From: Mesorhizobium qingshengii
GTDB lineage: Bacteria > Pseudomonadota > Alphaproteobacteria > Rhizobiales > Rhizobiaceae
DNA: 64,000 nt
Direction of reading: 5' to 3'
Assembly: GCF_027563465.1 (NCBI RefSeq)
Contig: NZ_JAPFQA010000020.1
Location: 16,243-80,242, forward strand
A program made the position numbers and the translations under genes. Below are positions 55,698-64,000 of this stretch, in pieces. The notes under the pieces were generated by a model. The model was not told where the DNA came from. It was given only the letters and a program-made list of their open reading frames with translations, and did no database searches. How positions within the stretch are numbered: position 1 is the first letter of the stretch; every line of letters begins with the position of its first letter.

Positions 55698-57353
55698 TTG
55701 ATCACCGAGCTGACCTCCAGCGAACGCCAATACGCGGCAGTGATCCTTGTTGTGATGGCGATGGTGGGCGTTGCCATGGCCGCCCTCGGCAGGTCTGATC
55801 CGTTCGGGGTGCACGGCGTGATCGTGCTGGTCTACAGTGTTGGTCTGCTGTTTCTCGTATTGTCCTCGTTCTACGCGCCCGAGCCGCGGACAGACCGGCA
55901 GGCCAGCTATTATGACGATCCCATCAAGGTCGGCATTGCGCTGTCCATGGCTTGGGCCGTGTTTGGCATGTTCATGGGTGTCTGGATCGCAGCGCAACTT
56001 GCCTGGCCGACCCTCGCCTTCGATGCCGCTTGGTCGACTTTCGGACGACTGCGTCCGACCCATACCACTGGCGTCATTTTCGGCTTCGGTGGCAATGCCC
56101 TGATCGCGACCTCGTTCCACGTCGTGCAACGCACCTCGCGCGCTCGTCTGGCGGGCCAGATCAGTCCCTGGTTCGTGCTGTTGGGTTTCAATCTCTTCTG
56201 CATTCTGGCCGTCACCGGCTACGTCATGGGCGTGACCCAGTCGAAGGAGTATGCAGAGGCCGAATGGTACGCCGACCTCTGGCTGGTGGTCGTGTGGGTG
56301 ACGTATTTCATTCTCTATCTTCGCACCCTCGCGCGGCGCAAGGAGCCGCATATCTACGTGGCCAACTGGTACTACATGGCCTTCATCGTGGTCGTCGCGA
56401 TCCTGCATATCGTCAACAACCTCGCCGTGCCCGTGTCGATTGGACATGCCAAAAGCTACACGATCTGGGCGGGGGTGCAGGATGCCATGGTGCAATGGTG
56501 GTACGGTCACAACGCCGTCGCCTTCTTCCTCACGTCGGGCTTTTTGGGCATGATGTATTACTACCTGCCGAAGCGGGCGGGACGGCCAATCTTTTCCTAC
56601 AGATTGTCTATCCTCAGCTTCTGGGGAATTACCTTCTTCTATATGTGGGCAGGCTCACATCACCTCCACTACACGGCGCTGCCACACTGGGTGCAGAACC
56701 TCGGCATGACGTTTTCCGTGATGCTCCTGGTGCCGTCCTGGGCATCGGCAGGAAATGCGCTGCTGACGCTGAACGGCGCCTGGCACAAGGTGCGCGACGA
56801 CGCCACGTTGCGCTTCATGATGGTAGCCGCCGTTTTCTACGGCCTGTCCACCTTCGAAGGCTCGTTTCTGGCAATTCGTCCCGTGAATTCGCTCTCGCAC
56901 TACACAGACTGGACCATCGGCCATGTCCATGCCGGTGCGCTCGGCTGGGTGGCCTTCATCACCTTCGGCTCGCTTTACACGCTCGTTCCCGCGCTGTGGA
57001 AACGCGACGCCATGCATTCGGCCGCCCTTGTCGAGGTCCACTTCTGGCTCGCGCTCGCCGGAACACTCATCTACGTCTTTGCGATGTGGAACTCCGGCAT
57101 CATACAGGGGCTGATGTGGCGCACCTACACAGAAGATGGGACGCTGGCCTATTCCTTCGTCGATTCTCTGATCGCCATGTATCCCTATTACATCGCGCGC
57201 GCTTTTGGCGGGCTCCTGTTCCTGCTTGGGGCGCTTGTTGCCTGCTACAACATCTGGATGACCGCTCGAGCCACACCGCTCATCGCGGGCAGTCAGCTGG
57301 ATCTGCCGGATCGGCGCCCCGCAACGGGCACGGCACCGAGCCCGGCGGAGTAA
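55698..57353 (+). CDS. ccoN: cbb3-type cytochrome c oxidase subunit I (CcoN)
   Basis: 551 aa, 12 or more spans. Copper and haem histidines are visible in PTHTTGVIFGFG and VVQ-type SFHVVQ (haem), WWYGHNAVAFF (CuB His), AGSHHLHYTALP (CuB pair) and WTIGHVHAGALG. High-affinity O2 reduction under micro-oxic conditions. It begins with TTG at 55698 after AGGAGG with 8-bp spacing. Confidence 0.96.
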   Translation: MITELTSSERQYAAVILVVMAMVGVAMAALGRSDPFGVHGVIVLVYSVGLLFLVLSSFYAPEPRTDRQASYYDDPIKVGIALSMAWAVFGMFMGVWIAAQLAWPTLAFDAAWSTFGRLRPTHTTGVIFGFGGNALIATSFHVVQRTSRARLAGQISPWFVLLGFNLFCILAVTGYVMGVTQSKEYAEAEWYADLWLVVVWVTYFILYLRTLARRKEPHIYVANWYYMAFIVVVAILHIVNNLAVPVSIGHAKSYTIWAGVQDAMVQWWYGHNAVAFFLTSGFLGMMYYYLPKRAGRPIFSYRLSILSFWGITFFYMWAGSHHLHYTALPHWVQNLGMTFSVMLLVPSWASAGNALLTLNGAWHKVRDDATLRFMMVAAVFYGLSTFEGSFLAIRPVNSLSHYTDWTIGHVHAGALGWVAFITFGSLYTLVPALWKRDAMHSAALVEVHFWLALAGTLIYVFAMWNSGIIQGLMWRTYTEDGTLAYSFVDSLIAMYPYYIARAFGGLLFLLGALVACYNIWMTARATPLIAGSQLDLPDRRPATGTAPSPAE

Positions 57354-57357
57354 GAAC

Positions 57358-58110
57358 ATGCCTGAACTCTTCCACCGCAAGATCGAACGGACGGCGATTG
57401 GCTTTGTGCTGGCTATCATCGCCGCGGCCAGCGTCGGCGGCCTTGTCGAGATCGCACCGCTGTTCACCATCCACGAGACTGTCGAAGAGGCGCCCGACAT
57501 GCGTCTCTATACGCCTTTGGAGCTCGCAGGCCGCAACATCTATGAACGAGAGGGCTGCTACGCCTGTCACAGCCAGATGATCCGCACCTTGCGTGACGAT
57601 GTCGAGCGCTATGGTCCCTATTCGCTTGCGGTCGAATCCAAATACGATCACCCGATGCTTTGGGGCTCGAAGCGTACCGGCCCGGACCTTGCGCGCATTG
57701 GTGGCAAGTACTCCGATCTCTGGCACGTAACGCACCTTATGAACCCGCGGGACGTGGTTCCGGAATCCAACATGCCGTCTTATCGGTTTCTCGCCCGCAC
57801 TCCGCTGGAAACAGCCGATTTCGGCATGCAGCTGGCGGCGATGCGTGAAGTCGGTGTGCCCTATACCGACGATATGATCGCCAATGCGGCGAGGGATGCG
57901 CTTGGCCAAGCGACCCCCGACAGCGATTTCTCGGCGGGCGTTGTTGAACGCTATGGCGAGAAGACCCAGGTGAGCGCCTTTGACGGCGTGGCGACCGAAC
58001 TCACCGAGATGGATGCGCTGGTGGCATATCTGCAAGTGCTCGGGCGCCTGACAGACGCTGCCTACAAGCAGACGGCGGCATCGGAAAAAGCGCCGGGCTC
58101 ACAGCAATGA
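57358..58110 (+). CDS. ccoO: cbb3 oxidase monohaem subunit CcoO
   Basis: 250 aa. N-terminal anchor and one c-type haem site CYACH in REGCYACHSQMIRT, with the distal Met region (ESNMPSY). 4 bp after ccoN stop. Passes electrons to CcoN. C-terminal tail is typical. Confidence 0.96.
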   Translation: MPELFHRKIERTAIGFVLAIIAAASVGGLVEIAPLFTIHETVEEAPDMRLYTPLELAGRNIYEREGCYACHSQMIRTLRDDVERYGPYSLAVESKYDHPMLWGSKRTGPDLARIGGKYSDLWHVTHLMNPRDVVPESNMPSYRFLARTPLETADFGMQLAAMREVGVPYTDDMIANAARDALGQATPDSDFSAGVVERYGEKTQVSAFDGVATELTEMDALVAYLQVLGRLTDAAYKQTAASEKAPGSQQ

Positions 58111-58131
58111 CGCGGCAACAGAGTACGCACG

Positions 58132-58296
58132 ATGGACCACGATACGCTCGTCGCATTCTCCAAGAGTTGGGGGCTGTTCTACTTGATCGCGTTCGCCATT
58201 GGCGTTTGCGTTTATGCGTTCTGGCCCTCAAACCGCAAGATGTTCGATGATGCCAAGAAGAACATTCTCGATCGGGACGACACGCCATGGCAGTAG
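58132..58296 (+). CDS. ccoQ: cbb3 oxidase small subunit CcoQ
   Basis: 54 aa: MDHDTLVAFSKSWGLFYLIA with one membrane span, then VYAFWPSNRKMFDDAKKNIL and a polar end. The FWPSNRKxFDDAKxxIL stretch is diagnostic of CcoQ/FixQ. Its last 10 bp overlap the start of ccoP. Confidence 0.93.
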   Translation: MDHDTLVAFSKSWGLFYLIAFAIGVCVYAFWPSNRKMFDDAKKNILDRDDTPWQ

Positions 58297-59168
58297 AGGA
58301 AATTGACGCCGCAACTGGCCACGCGACGACGGGACACGAGTGGAACGGCATAAAGGAACTCGACATCCCCGTTCCGCGGGGCGTCCTGATGTTCCTCATC
58401 ATCACGCACCTGTTCGCCGTGATCTGGTGGTTCGTGATGCCGACCTGGCCTTTGGGAACGACCTATACCAAAGGCCTGCTCAACACCGATCAGCGCAAGA
58501 TCGTGGCACAGAAGCTCGTCGAGGCGAGCGCCGAGCGAGCATCATGGTCCGATGCGATAAGCAATTCGAGCTACGATGAAGTGCTGTCGGATCCGCGGTT
58601 GATGGACGTCGTAAAACAGACCGGCCACCGGCTCTTCGGCGACAATTGTGCGGCCTGCCATGGGCGGGATGGCAAAGGCGGCAAGAACTATCCCGACCTG
58701 ACCGATCACGACTGGATCTGGGGCGGCGGCCCGGAGGCAATCGCACAGACGATCACGACGGGCGTCAATTCCAGCCATGCGGAAAGCCGGGTTTCGCAGA
58801 TGCCGGCCTTTGGGCGCGACGAGATGCTTGATCCCGCTCAGGTCAGGACCGTGGCGGCCTATGTCCATTCACTCGGCAATCCGACTGACTCCACGCCCAA
58901 GACCATCGAAACGATCGCAGCGGGCAGGCAAGTCTTCCTGACCACGTGCGCGGCCTGTCACGGCGAAAACGCCAAGGGCAATTCAGACCTTGGCGCGCCC
59001 AACCTTACCGACGACTATTGGATATACGGCGGCGACCTTCAAAGCATTATCGCCACCATTCACGGCGGACGCCAGGGACACATGCCGACTTGGGACAAGC
59101 GGCTCGGCCCGCTGCAAATCAAGATCCTTGCGCTCTATGTCTATTCGTTAGGCCTCGAGACGCCATGA
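58287..59168 (+). CDS. ccoP: cbb3 oxidase dihaem subunit CcoP
   Basis: 293 aa. N-terminal span, then two c-type haem motifs CAACH (about residues 121 and 216), each in a CcoP-type context such as CAACHGRDGKGG and CAACHGENAKGN. Electron entry point of the complex. Overlaps ccoQ by 10 bp. Confidence 0.97.
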   Translation: MAVEEIDAATGHATTGHEWNGIKELDIPVPRGVLMFLIITHLFAVIWWFVMPTWPLGTTYTKGLLNTDQRKIVAQKLVEASAERASWSDAISNSSYDEVLSDPRLMDVVKQTGHRLFGDNCAACHGRDGKGGKNYPDLTDHDWIWGGGPEAIAQTITTGVNSSHAESRVSQMPAFGRDEMLDPAQVRTVAAYVHSLGNPTDSTPKTIETIAAGRQVFLTTCAACHGENAKGNSDLGAPNLTDDYWIYGGDLQSIIATIHGGRQGHMPTWDKRLGPLQIKILALYVYSLGLETP

Positions 59169-59172
59169 CGGG

Positions 59173-59379
59173 ATGAAGAGAATGGCACTGGCGAAACAGA
59201 AACGATCACGCGTTCGGCCCCTCGTCTGGCTGCTTGTTCCGGCCGCAATGCTGCTTTTCGTCGGGGCGAACGCGCATCTGCTCTATGTTGCCTTTACCTC
59301 GCAACCGGAATGCGTTTCGCATCTGAGGGCTCCCGACCCCTCGAGCGGCAGATTCAGGGCCGCCAATTCCGACTGTTGA
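59173..59379 (+). CDS. Small single-span membrane protein (68 aa), cbb3 cluster
   Basis: 68 aa: basic start (MKRMALAKQKRSRVRPL), one span (VWLLVPAAMLLFVGANAHLL) and a short tail with a single Cys. 4 bp after the ccoP stop, so part of the operon. It stands where fixG and fixH are normally found, but is far too short for either. Function unknown. Confidence 0.7.
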   Translation: MKRMALAKQKRSRVRPLVWLLVPAAMLLFVGANAHLLYVAFTSQPECVSHLRAPDPSSGRFRAANSDC

Positions 59380-59407
59380 AAGAGACGTGGCCGCTCGCGA
59401 GGAAAGA

Positions 59408-60217
59408 ATGATGACGGATGTCGACAAACGCTACGGGTTGCTGAACGAAGTCTCGGGCATCGAGGAAACCCGAAATCCACAGCGCCAGCGACATTTGCCG
59501 ATGGGCGCCGCCTTCGGGTGGGTCACGGCGGGCTGGCACGATCTCATGGTGAGGCCTGGTCCCAGCCTCGTCTATGGATTCGCCGTCTTTGCCGTTTCGC
59601 TCGTCTTTATCTGGGCGATGTTCATCCTCGAATGGGATTACATCCTGTTTCCCGCTCTTGCCGGGTTCATGATCGTGGCTCCTGTTCTCGCGGTCGGACT
59701 CTATGAAAAGAGCCGGGCCATCGAAAACGGCGAGCAGCCGACGCTGGGCGCGATGCTGCGGGTCAAGCCGCGGGCTGGCGCGCACATGTTTTTCACCGGC
59801 CTGCTGCTTTGCCTGCTGATGTTGTTGTGGATGCGGGCGGCGGTGCTCATCTATGCCCTGTTTTTCGGGATCCGGCCGTTTCCCGGCCTTGATCACATCA
59901 TCGGCGTACTTCTGACGAGCCCCATGGGATTGGCCATGATCATCATCGGAACCTTGATCGGCGGGCTGTTCGCCGCCTTCGGTTTTGCGATCAGCGTCTT
60001 CTCCGTCCCGATGCTGCTGGATCAGCAAACAGACGCGTTGACGGCCATGGCAACCAGCATGGCGATGGTCTGGAACAACCTTGTCCCGATGCTCACGTGG
60101 GGAGCGATTGTGCTCGCCCTGTTTGCGGTGAGCGTCGGTACCGGTCTCGTCGCCCTGATCGTGGTCTTCCCGCTGTTGGGCCACGCCACCTGGCATGCCT
60201 ACAAAGCCATTCGCTGA
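59408..60217 (+). CDS. DUF2189 domain membrane protein
   Basis: 269 aa. Six membrane spans with the DUF2189 features GWVTAGWHDLMVRPGPSLVYG and LIVVFPLLGHATWHAYKAI at the end. DUF2189 genes are seen near cytochrome oxidase genes but have no known function. Start at 59408, following GAGGAAA; an in-frame GTG at 59387 is possible. In the same operon as cbb3 genes. Confidence 0.87.
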   Translation: MMTDVDKRYGLLNEVSGIEETRNPQRQRHLPMGAAFGWVTAGWHDLMVRPGPSLVYGFAVFAVSLVFIWAMFILEWDYILFPALAGFMIVAPVLAVGLYEKSRAIENGEQPTLGAMLRVKPRAGAHMFFTGLLLCLLMLLWMRAAVLIYALFFGIRPFPGLDHIIGVLLTSPMGLAMIIIGTLIGGLFAAFGFAISVFSVPMLLDQQTDALTAMATSMAMVWNNLVPMLTWGAIVLALFAVSVGTGLVALIVVFPLLGHATWHAYKAIR

Positions 60218-60231
60218 ATCGGCCAGATCGC

Positions 60232-62520
60232 ATGTCCTGCTGTTCACCAGCCGACGCCCGGCTCGAAATTGAGACACTCGCTTCCGTAGCGCTTGATGAA
60301 ATCCGGCTGGCCAGCCGGGACCTCGGCGACGGCACGCGTCAAACCGACCTTTGCGTTCCAACCATGCACTGCGGAGCCTGCATGGCGGCGGTGGAAAAAG
60401 CGCTCTCTTCGCTGGATGGGGTCATCAGTGCGCGCGTCAACCTCTCGATGAAACGTGCCGCCGTCCGCTGGCGCACGGCCGGAGATGCAGTTCCCGATCT
60501 GATTGGAGCGCTGGAGAGAATTGGCTACCGGGCGCACCTGTTTGCTCCCGGAGCCGACGCGAGGGATGTCGAGCTGCCCCGGCTTGTCAGGGCGATGGCG
60601 GTTGCTGGCTTCTGCAGCATGAACATCATGATGTTGTCGGTGTCCGTGTGGTTTGGCGCCGACGGACAGACACGGCAAGCATTCCATATGGTTTCGGCCG
60701 CCTTGGCTCTTCCGGCAATCCTGTATTCAGGACGCATTTTCTACCTGTCGGCGTGGGCGGCGTTGCGGCACCGTCGCACCAACATGGACGTTCCCATTTC
60801 GATCGGCGTGGCATTGGCATTTGGCCTGAGTCTGTACGACACCGCCCACAATGCGCCGCACGCCTATTTCGACGCGGCAACGACCCTGCTGTTCTTTCTT
60901 CTGATCGGGCGCACGCTGGACCATATGATGCGTGAAAAGGCGCGTTCGGCGGTTTCTGGCCTGGCTCGGCTTTCGCCTCTCGGCGCAACACTCATCGATG
61001 CGGACGGCACTCGACGATACGTTCCAACGATGGCCGTCGAGCCCGCCGCGCTCCTGCTCATCGCTCCGGGCGACAGGATTCCGGTTGACGGCATCGTAGT
61101 GACGGGAAATTCTGAGCTAGACGCCTCGCTGGTTTCAGGAGAAAGCGTGCCCGTCCCTGCCGCGCCCGGCACGGCGGTGCAGGCCGGGCTCATGAACCTC
61201 TCCGGCCCGCTCACCGTAAGAGCAACCGCACGCGCGGAAGACTCGTTTCTGGCGCAGATGCTGAGGATGATGGAAGCCGCCGAGGGGGGACGCGCGCGTT
61301 ATCGCCGCATCGCCGACCGCGCTTCGGCATTGTATGCCCCAGCAGTCCACACGATCGCTCTGCTGTCTCTTCTTGGCTGGCTTTACGCGACAGGCGATTG
61401 GCACCTGTCGATATCCATTGCAATCTCCGTCCTCATCATAACCTGCCCTTGTGCGCTCGGACTAGCCGTTCCCATCGTCCAGGTTGTAGCCGCGGGGCGC
61501 CTTTTCGAGCGGGGCATCATGGTCAAGGATGGCTCCGCGCTGGAACGTCTCGCCGAGGCGGATGCGGTCCTTTTCGACAAGACGGGAACGCTGACGCTAG
61601 GAAACCTGCGTCTGACCAATGTCGACGTGATCCCTCTGTCCGCCCTTGCCATTGGCGCTGCACTCGCGGCCGGATCACGCCATCCCGCGGCCAGGGCGAT
61701 CATTGCGCAGGCCGCCGTTCGATCAATGCCCACCTTCTCCTTCGATAACCTCCAGGAGATTCCCGGTCTCGGACTGGAAGGCTCCGCGAAGGGCAGCCGC
61801 TACCGTCTCGGCCGCGCCGGCTGGGCACTTGGAAGGGAGTCGGAAGACGAAAAGGGCTCGGCCATGGGCACCGTTTCTGTCCTGGCGAGGGACGGTCAAG
61901 GGCTAGCGACGTTCTTGTTTGAAGATCAGATACGCCCTGATGCGGCACAGACTGTCCGAGATTTGATGCGCGCCGGGATTGCCAGCGAGATCCTGTCAGG
62001 CGACCGTATTGCTGTCGCCAACGCTATCGCGAAACGACTCGGTATCGACCGCGTTTCGGCTGAGCTCCTGCCCTTCGACAAAGTGGCGCGCGTCGCCGAG
62101 CTGGCTCGCCTCGGCAGAAAAGTCATGATGGTCGGCGACGGGCTGAATGACGCTCCCGCACTTGTCGCTGCCCACGTCTCGATGGCTCCGGCCACCGCTG
62201 CAGATGTCGGCCGCAACGCCGCAGATTTCGTGTTCCTCAAGGAGAGCCTCTCGGCGGTGACCGATGCACTGGGTGTCTCGCGCCGAGCCGGCTCGCTGAT
62301 CCGCCAGAATTTTGCGCTCGCCATTGCCTACAACGCAATCGCGGTGCCGATCGCTATTGCCGGCTCCGTCACCCCGTTCTTCGCTGCGTTGGCCATGTCG
62401 CTTTCCTCCATCTTGGTGATAGCCAACGCGACAAGATTGAGAATCGCGGACGCTCCCGCGCCAGGACCTGAACTTCCATCGCTCATTCGGCCATCGGTGC
62501 AATTTGGCAGCCGTCCATGA
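60232..62520 (+). CDS. fixI: Cation-transporting P-type ATPase FixI/CcoI (Cu export)
   Basis: 762 aa. N-terminal metal-binding domain MHCGACM (residues 44-50), membrane spans, TCPCALGLA (metal site), phosphorylation motif FDKTGTLT and the hinge GDGLNDAPAL. FixI pumps Cu+ across the membrane for cbb3 assembly. The start at 60232 is MSCCSPADAR. Immediately followed by fixS with a 4-bp overlap. Confidence 0.96.
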   Translation: MSCCSPADARLEIETLASVALDEIRLASRDLGDGTRQTDLCVPTMHCGACMAAVEKALSSLDGVISARVNLSMKRAAVRWRTAGDAVPDLIGALERIGYRAHLFAPGADARDVELPRLVRAMAVAGFCSMNIMMLSVSVWFGADGQTRQAFHMVSAALALPAILYSGRIFYLSAWAALRHRRTNMDVPISIGVALAFGLSLYDTAHNAPHAYFDAATTLLFFLLIGRTLDHMMREKARSAVSGLARLSPLGATLIDADGTRRYVPTMAVEPAALLLIAPGDRIPVDGIVVTGNSELDASLVSGESVPVPAAPGTAVQAGLMNLSGPLTVRATARAEDSFLAQMLRMMEAAEGGRARYRRIADRASALYAPAVHTIALLSLLGWLYATGDWHLSISIAISVLIITCPCALGLAVPIVQVVAAGRLFERGIMVKDGSALERLAEADAVLFDKTGTLTLGNLRLTNVDVIPLSALAIGAALAAGSRHPAARAIIAQAAVRSMPTFSFDNLQEIPGLGLEGSAKGSRYRLGRAGWALGRESEDEKGSAMGTVSVLARDGQGLATFLFEDQIRPDAAQTVRDLMRAGIASEILSGDRIAVANAIAKRLGIDRVSAELLPFDKVARVAELARLGRKVMMVGDGLNDAPALVAAHVSMAPATAADVGRNAADFVFLKESLSAVTDALGVSRRAGSLIRQNFALAIAYNAIAVPIAIAGSVTPFFAALAMSLSSILVIANATRLRIADAPAPGPELPSLIRPSVQFGSRP

Positions 62521-62666
62521 ACTACCTGGCCGTCCTCATCCCAGTCGCGATCCTGCTGGGCCTCGTCGGGGTTGGAGCATTCATGTGGACTTTGCGCTCG
62601 GGCCAGTATGACGATCTGAGCGGGGCGGCCGAGCGGATACTCTTCGATGACGAAGACCGTCCTTAG
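62517..62666 (+). CDS. fixS: cbb3 oxidase maturation protein CcoS/FixS
   Basis: 49 aa: MNYLAVLIPVAILLGLVGVG, one span with a hydrophobic core, then FMWTLRSGQYDDLSGAAERI and a short acidic tail. The FxWxxxxGQYDDLxGxAxRIL end is diagnostic of CcoS. ATG overlaps fixI stop. Confidence 0.93.
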   Translation: MNYLAVLIPVAILLGLVGVGAFMWTLRSGQYDDLSGAAERILFDDEDRP

Positions 62667-62783
62667 AAGGCAACGCGAAACGATTTGACGAAGACGCGTC
62701 CGCAATCTTCGTCAACGCTCACTCATCACGTAAGGGAAGACCAAAAAAGGAACGCAGCAAGAACCGGTCAAGTCCGGGCCGCG

Positions 62784-63005
62784 TCACTCGGGAGTGCCGG
62801 CATCGCAGTGCGCTATAGCGTCGAGGATCGTCCGGTAGAGGCTGTCTACTTCTTCATCAATCTCTTCCCGCTTGATGCCGAGTGCCTTGGCGTCAACAAA
62901 CAGCTTGTGCGTCAGCTCGTCGACGGAGATGACATCCGCCTTTGTCGTCTCGGGGACGTTGTTGGCGATCCAATGATCCAAGAAGTCAATGCCGCGTGTG
63001 CTCAT
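62784..63005 (-). CDS. DUF768 family protein
   Basis: 73 aa: MSTRGIDFLDHWIANNVPET, then LGIKREEIDEEVDSLYRTI and LDAIAH. DUF768 is a short family mainly in Mesorhizobium; the start MSTRGxxFLDxW and the EEIxEEVDSxYxxI core fit. No function known. It supports the genus guess. Confidence 0.85.
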   Translation of the reverse strand: MSTRGIDFLDHWIANNVPETTKADVISVDELTHKLFVDAKALGIKREEIDEEVDSLYRTILDAIAHCDAGTPE

Positions 63006-63047
63006 CCCGCGACAAGTTCGCGAACGCGTTTCGGTTCCCGAGCCGGC

Positions 63048-63263
63048 TCAGTCGGTATTGATATTCTTTCGTTGTGTGTTTTTGACGGCGGCCTTACGGC
63101 GTTCGGCTGGAGGAGGCCTCTCCATGGCTGCTTCCACCAAAAGTCGCTGTTCGCGTAGCCGCTTCGTTTTGGCGTTGCGAATTTGACGCTCTGCCTCGAT
63201 CGCAAGTTTTGACTCGCGATCAGCCCGCTCCAACCGTTCTTTGTCAACTTTTCGATGGGTCAT
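63048..63263 (-). CDS. Small basic protein (71 aa), hypothetical
   Basis: 71 aa, very rich in Lys, Arg and Glu: MTHRKVDKERLERADRESKL, then a long helix (AIEAERQIRNAKTKRLREQR) and a basic tail. It is probably a single charged helix or coiled coil. AGGAGG lies 7 bp before the ATG at 63263, so expression is likely. Seen in rhizobia. Function unknown. Confidence 0.7.
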   Translation of the reverse strand: MTHRKVDKERLERADRESKLAIEAERQIRNAKTKRLREQRLLVEAAMERPPPAERRKAAVKNTQRKNINTD

Positions 63264-63775
63264 GAAAGCCTCCTGGGGCCTACAGACTTTGAATGCCTGA
63301 ACCGGTGAATATGTTCCTCGATTGGGATACAGCGTGCCGAGCCCCTCATCCTTCCCCGAAAGCGGGCTTCGCCATTCCTCTTGATGATGATGGGCTATGA
63401 TCTGCCATAGCGGGTCGTACGCCCTGCTGCTCGACCTCCGCGCCAGTGTGGCGATATCTGATTTGCCTAGCCCGGCGACGGGTTCGCTGTGGCCGCCCCA
63501 TGGCGAGCTGAGCGCGATGTAACTTATTCCTCCCGAAACGCCTGCAATGCGGCACGCCGCACCTTCTTCGCCGCGCAAGTGTCTCACGCTGCTGGTCAGG
63601 CCCGGCTTGAGCGATCGCGTGACCGGAGGCAATCAGCGCTAAGGCCGTGGGCGATCGCAACGATCGCGGCCGCCGGTCGGCGGTCAACGCCGTGAGCGAC
63701 GCGCTGGCCACCGAGCTTACGCATATGCTCACCCGACGCTTACTGGCTGCGGTGGGCTGACGCGTCTCGCATGCC
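63264..63775. other. Intergenic region, nothing recognised
   Basis: Over 500 bp upstream of the basic-protein gene and downstream of the mog-like gene. A long minus-strand frame contains SGGISYIALSSPWGGHSEPV but I cannot match it to a family. Confidence 0.5.
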
Positions 63776-64000
63776 TTAATCAAACATCGCCGGGTCTGCG
63801 ACAATCGGAACTGCGCCGATCAGCTCAAGACAGTACGGCACGGCGGGGAAAACAGCATTCAGGCACACGTCGATAGATGCCGGCTTGCCGGGCAGATTTA
63901 TTATCAGCGAACGACCGCGCACTTCAGCGGTCTGACGTGAAAGGATTGCCGTGCGGACCTGGCGCAAGCTAGCCTGCCGCATGAGTTCGCCAAAGCCGGC
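63776..64000 (-). CDS. Molybdopterin adenylyltransferase C-terminus (partial)
   Basis: The last 74 residues of a Mog/MoaB-like protein, cut by the window edge: GFGELMRQASLRQVRTAILS, then GRSLIINLPGKPASIDVCLN and FPAVPYCLELIGA. LIINLPGKP..I..CL.AVFPA.PYCL is the usual end of this family. The enzyme adenylylates molybdopterin before Mo insertion. Molybdenum cofactor genes at both edges (moeA relic at 1) hint at a nearby molybdoenzyme, possibly nitrate reductase. Confidence 0.85.
   Translation of the reverse strand, partial: AGFGELMRQASLRQVRTAILSRQTAEVRGRSLIINLPGKPASIDVCLNAVFPAVPYCLELIGAVPIVADPAMFD

Overview
The window looks like a piece of the chromosome (or a large replicon) of a denitrifying alphaproteobacterium of the order Hyphomicrobiales, most like Mesorhizobium and relatives. 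The DNA is GC-rich. It encodes a clade I N2O reductase cluster (nosRZDFYLX), pseudoazurins, a cbb3 oxidase operon with fixI/fixS, a Mrp antiporter with fused A-B subunits, and several small families typical of rhizobia (DUF768, DUF982, short basic proteins). I assign the genus by gene content only; no rRNA or tRNA gene was found.

Layout. 0-5 kb: moeA-like relic, Tim44-like protein, orphan aa3-type oxidase subunit I (ctaD), 5-formyl-THF cyclo-ligase, LysR regulator with a perfect palindrome, DUF488 protein. 5-12.6 kb: XRE-like regulator, unknown protein, CBS-BON protein, truncated haemoglobin coupled to a broken ferredoxin gene, hydantoinase-like protein, MarR regulator divergent from a ClC channel. 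12.6-20.7 kb: a stress-type, gene-poor stretch with three Rnk/GreA-C paralogues, a DUF982 pseudogene, small genes, hairpins, YihY protein and a tandem universal stress protein. 20.7-26.8 kb: mnh/pha(AB)CDEFG antiporter operon. 27-35.4 kb: M20 amidohydrolase, TRIC channel, FMN reductase, DoxX, a three-subunit membrane dehydrogenase (small subunit, GMC flavoprotein, triheme cytochrome c) and a truncated FUSC gene. 35.7-38.7 kb: haem-copper/NnrS-like membrane protein, double DUF2249 and DUF1858 proteins, Crp/Fnr regulator (NnrR-like). 38.9-49.6 kb: pseudoazurin, rubrerythrin-like protein and the nos operon. 50.2-54.7 kb: hemN, ferredoxin, small proteins, NsrR, DUF2249, DUF59 and a second pseudoazurin. 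54.8-62.7 kb: small proteins and ccoNOQP-DUF2189-fixIS. 62.8-64 kb: two small genes and the C-terminus of a molybdopterin adenylyltransferase.

How it fits together: cbb3 oxidase and N2O reductase support low-oxygen respiration, with pseudoazurins as likely electron donors; HemN makes haem without oxygen; FixI/FixS supply copper to cbb3. Two nitric-oxide/low-oxygen sensors (NnrR-like Crp/Fnr and Rrf2-type NsrR) lie beside their likely target sites: FNR-like boxes before nosR, pseudoazurin 1 and hemN, and NsrR-like palindromes around nsrR. No nir or nor genes are present in the window.

Most notable: (i) two copies of a DUF488-rnk segment at 5.0 and 18.1 kb in which opposite genes have decayed; (ii) strong hairpins in the leaders of all three Rnk paralogues, suggesting attenuation; (iii) a 39-bp perfect palindrome that covers a promoter 4 bp from the start codon of a small cysteine-containing protein next to nsrR; (iv) a membrane protein with a threefold His/GWL motif in a DUF2249-DUF1858-NnrR cluster.
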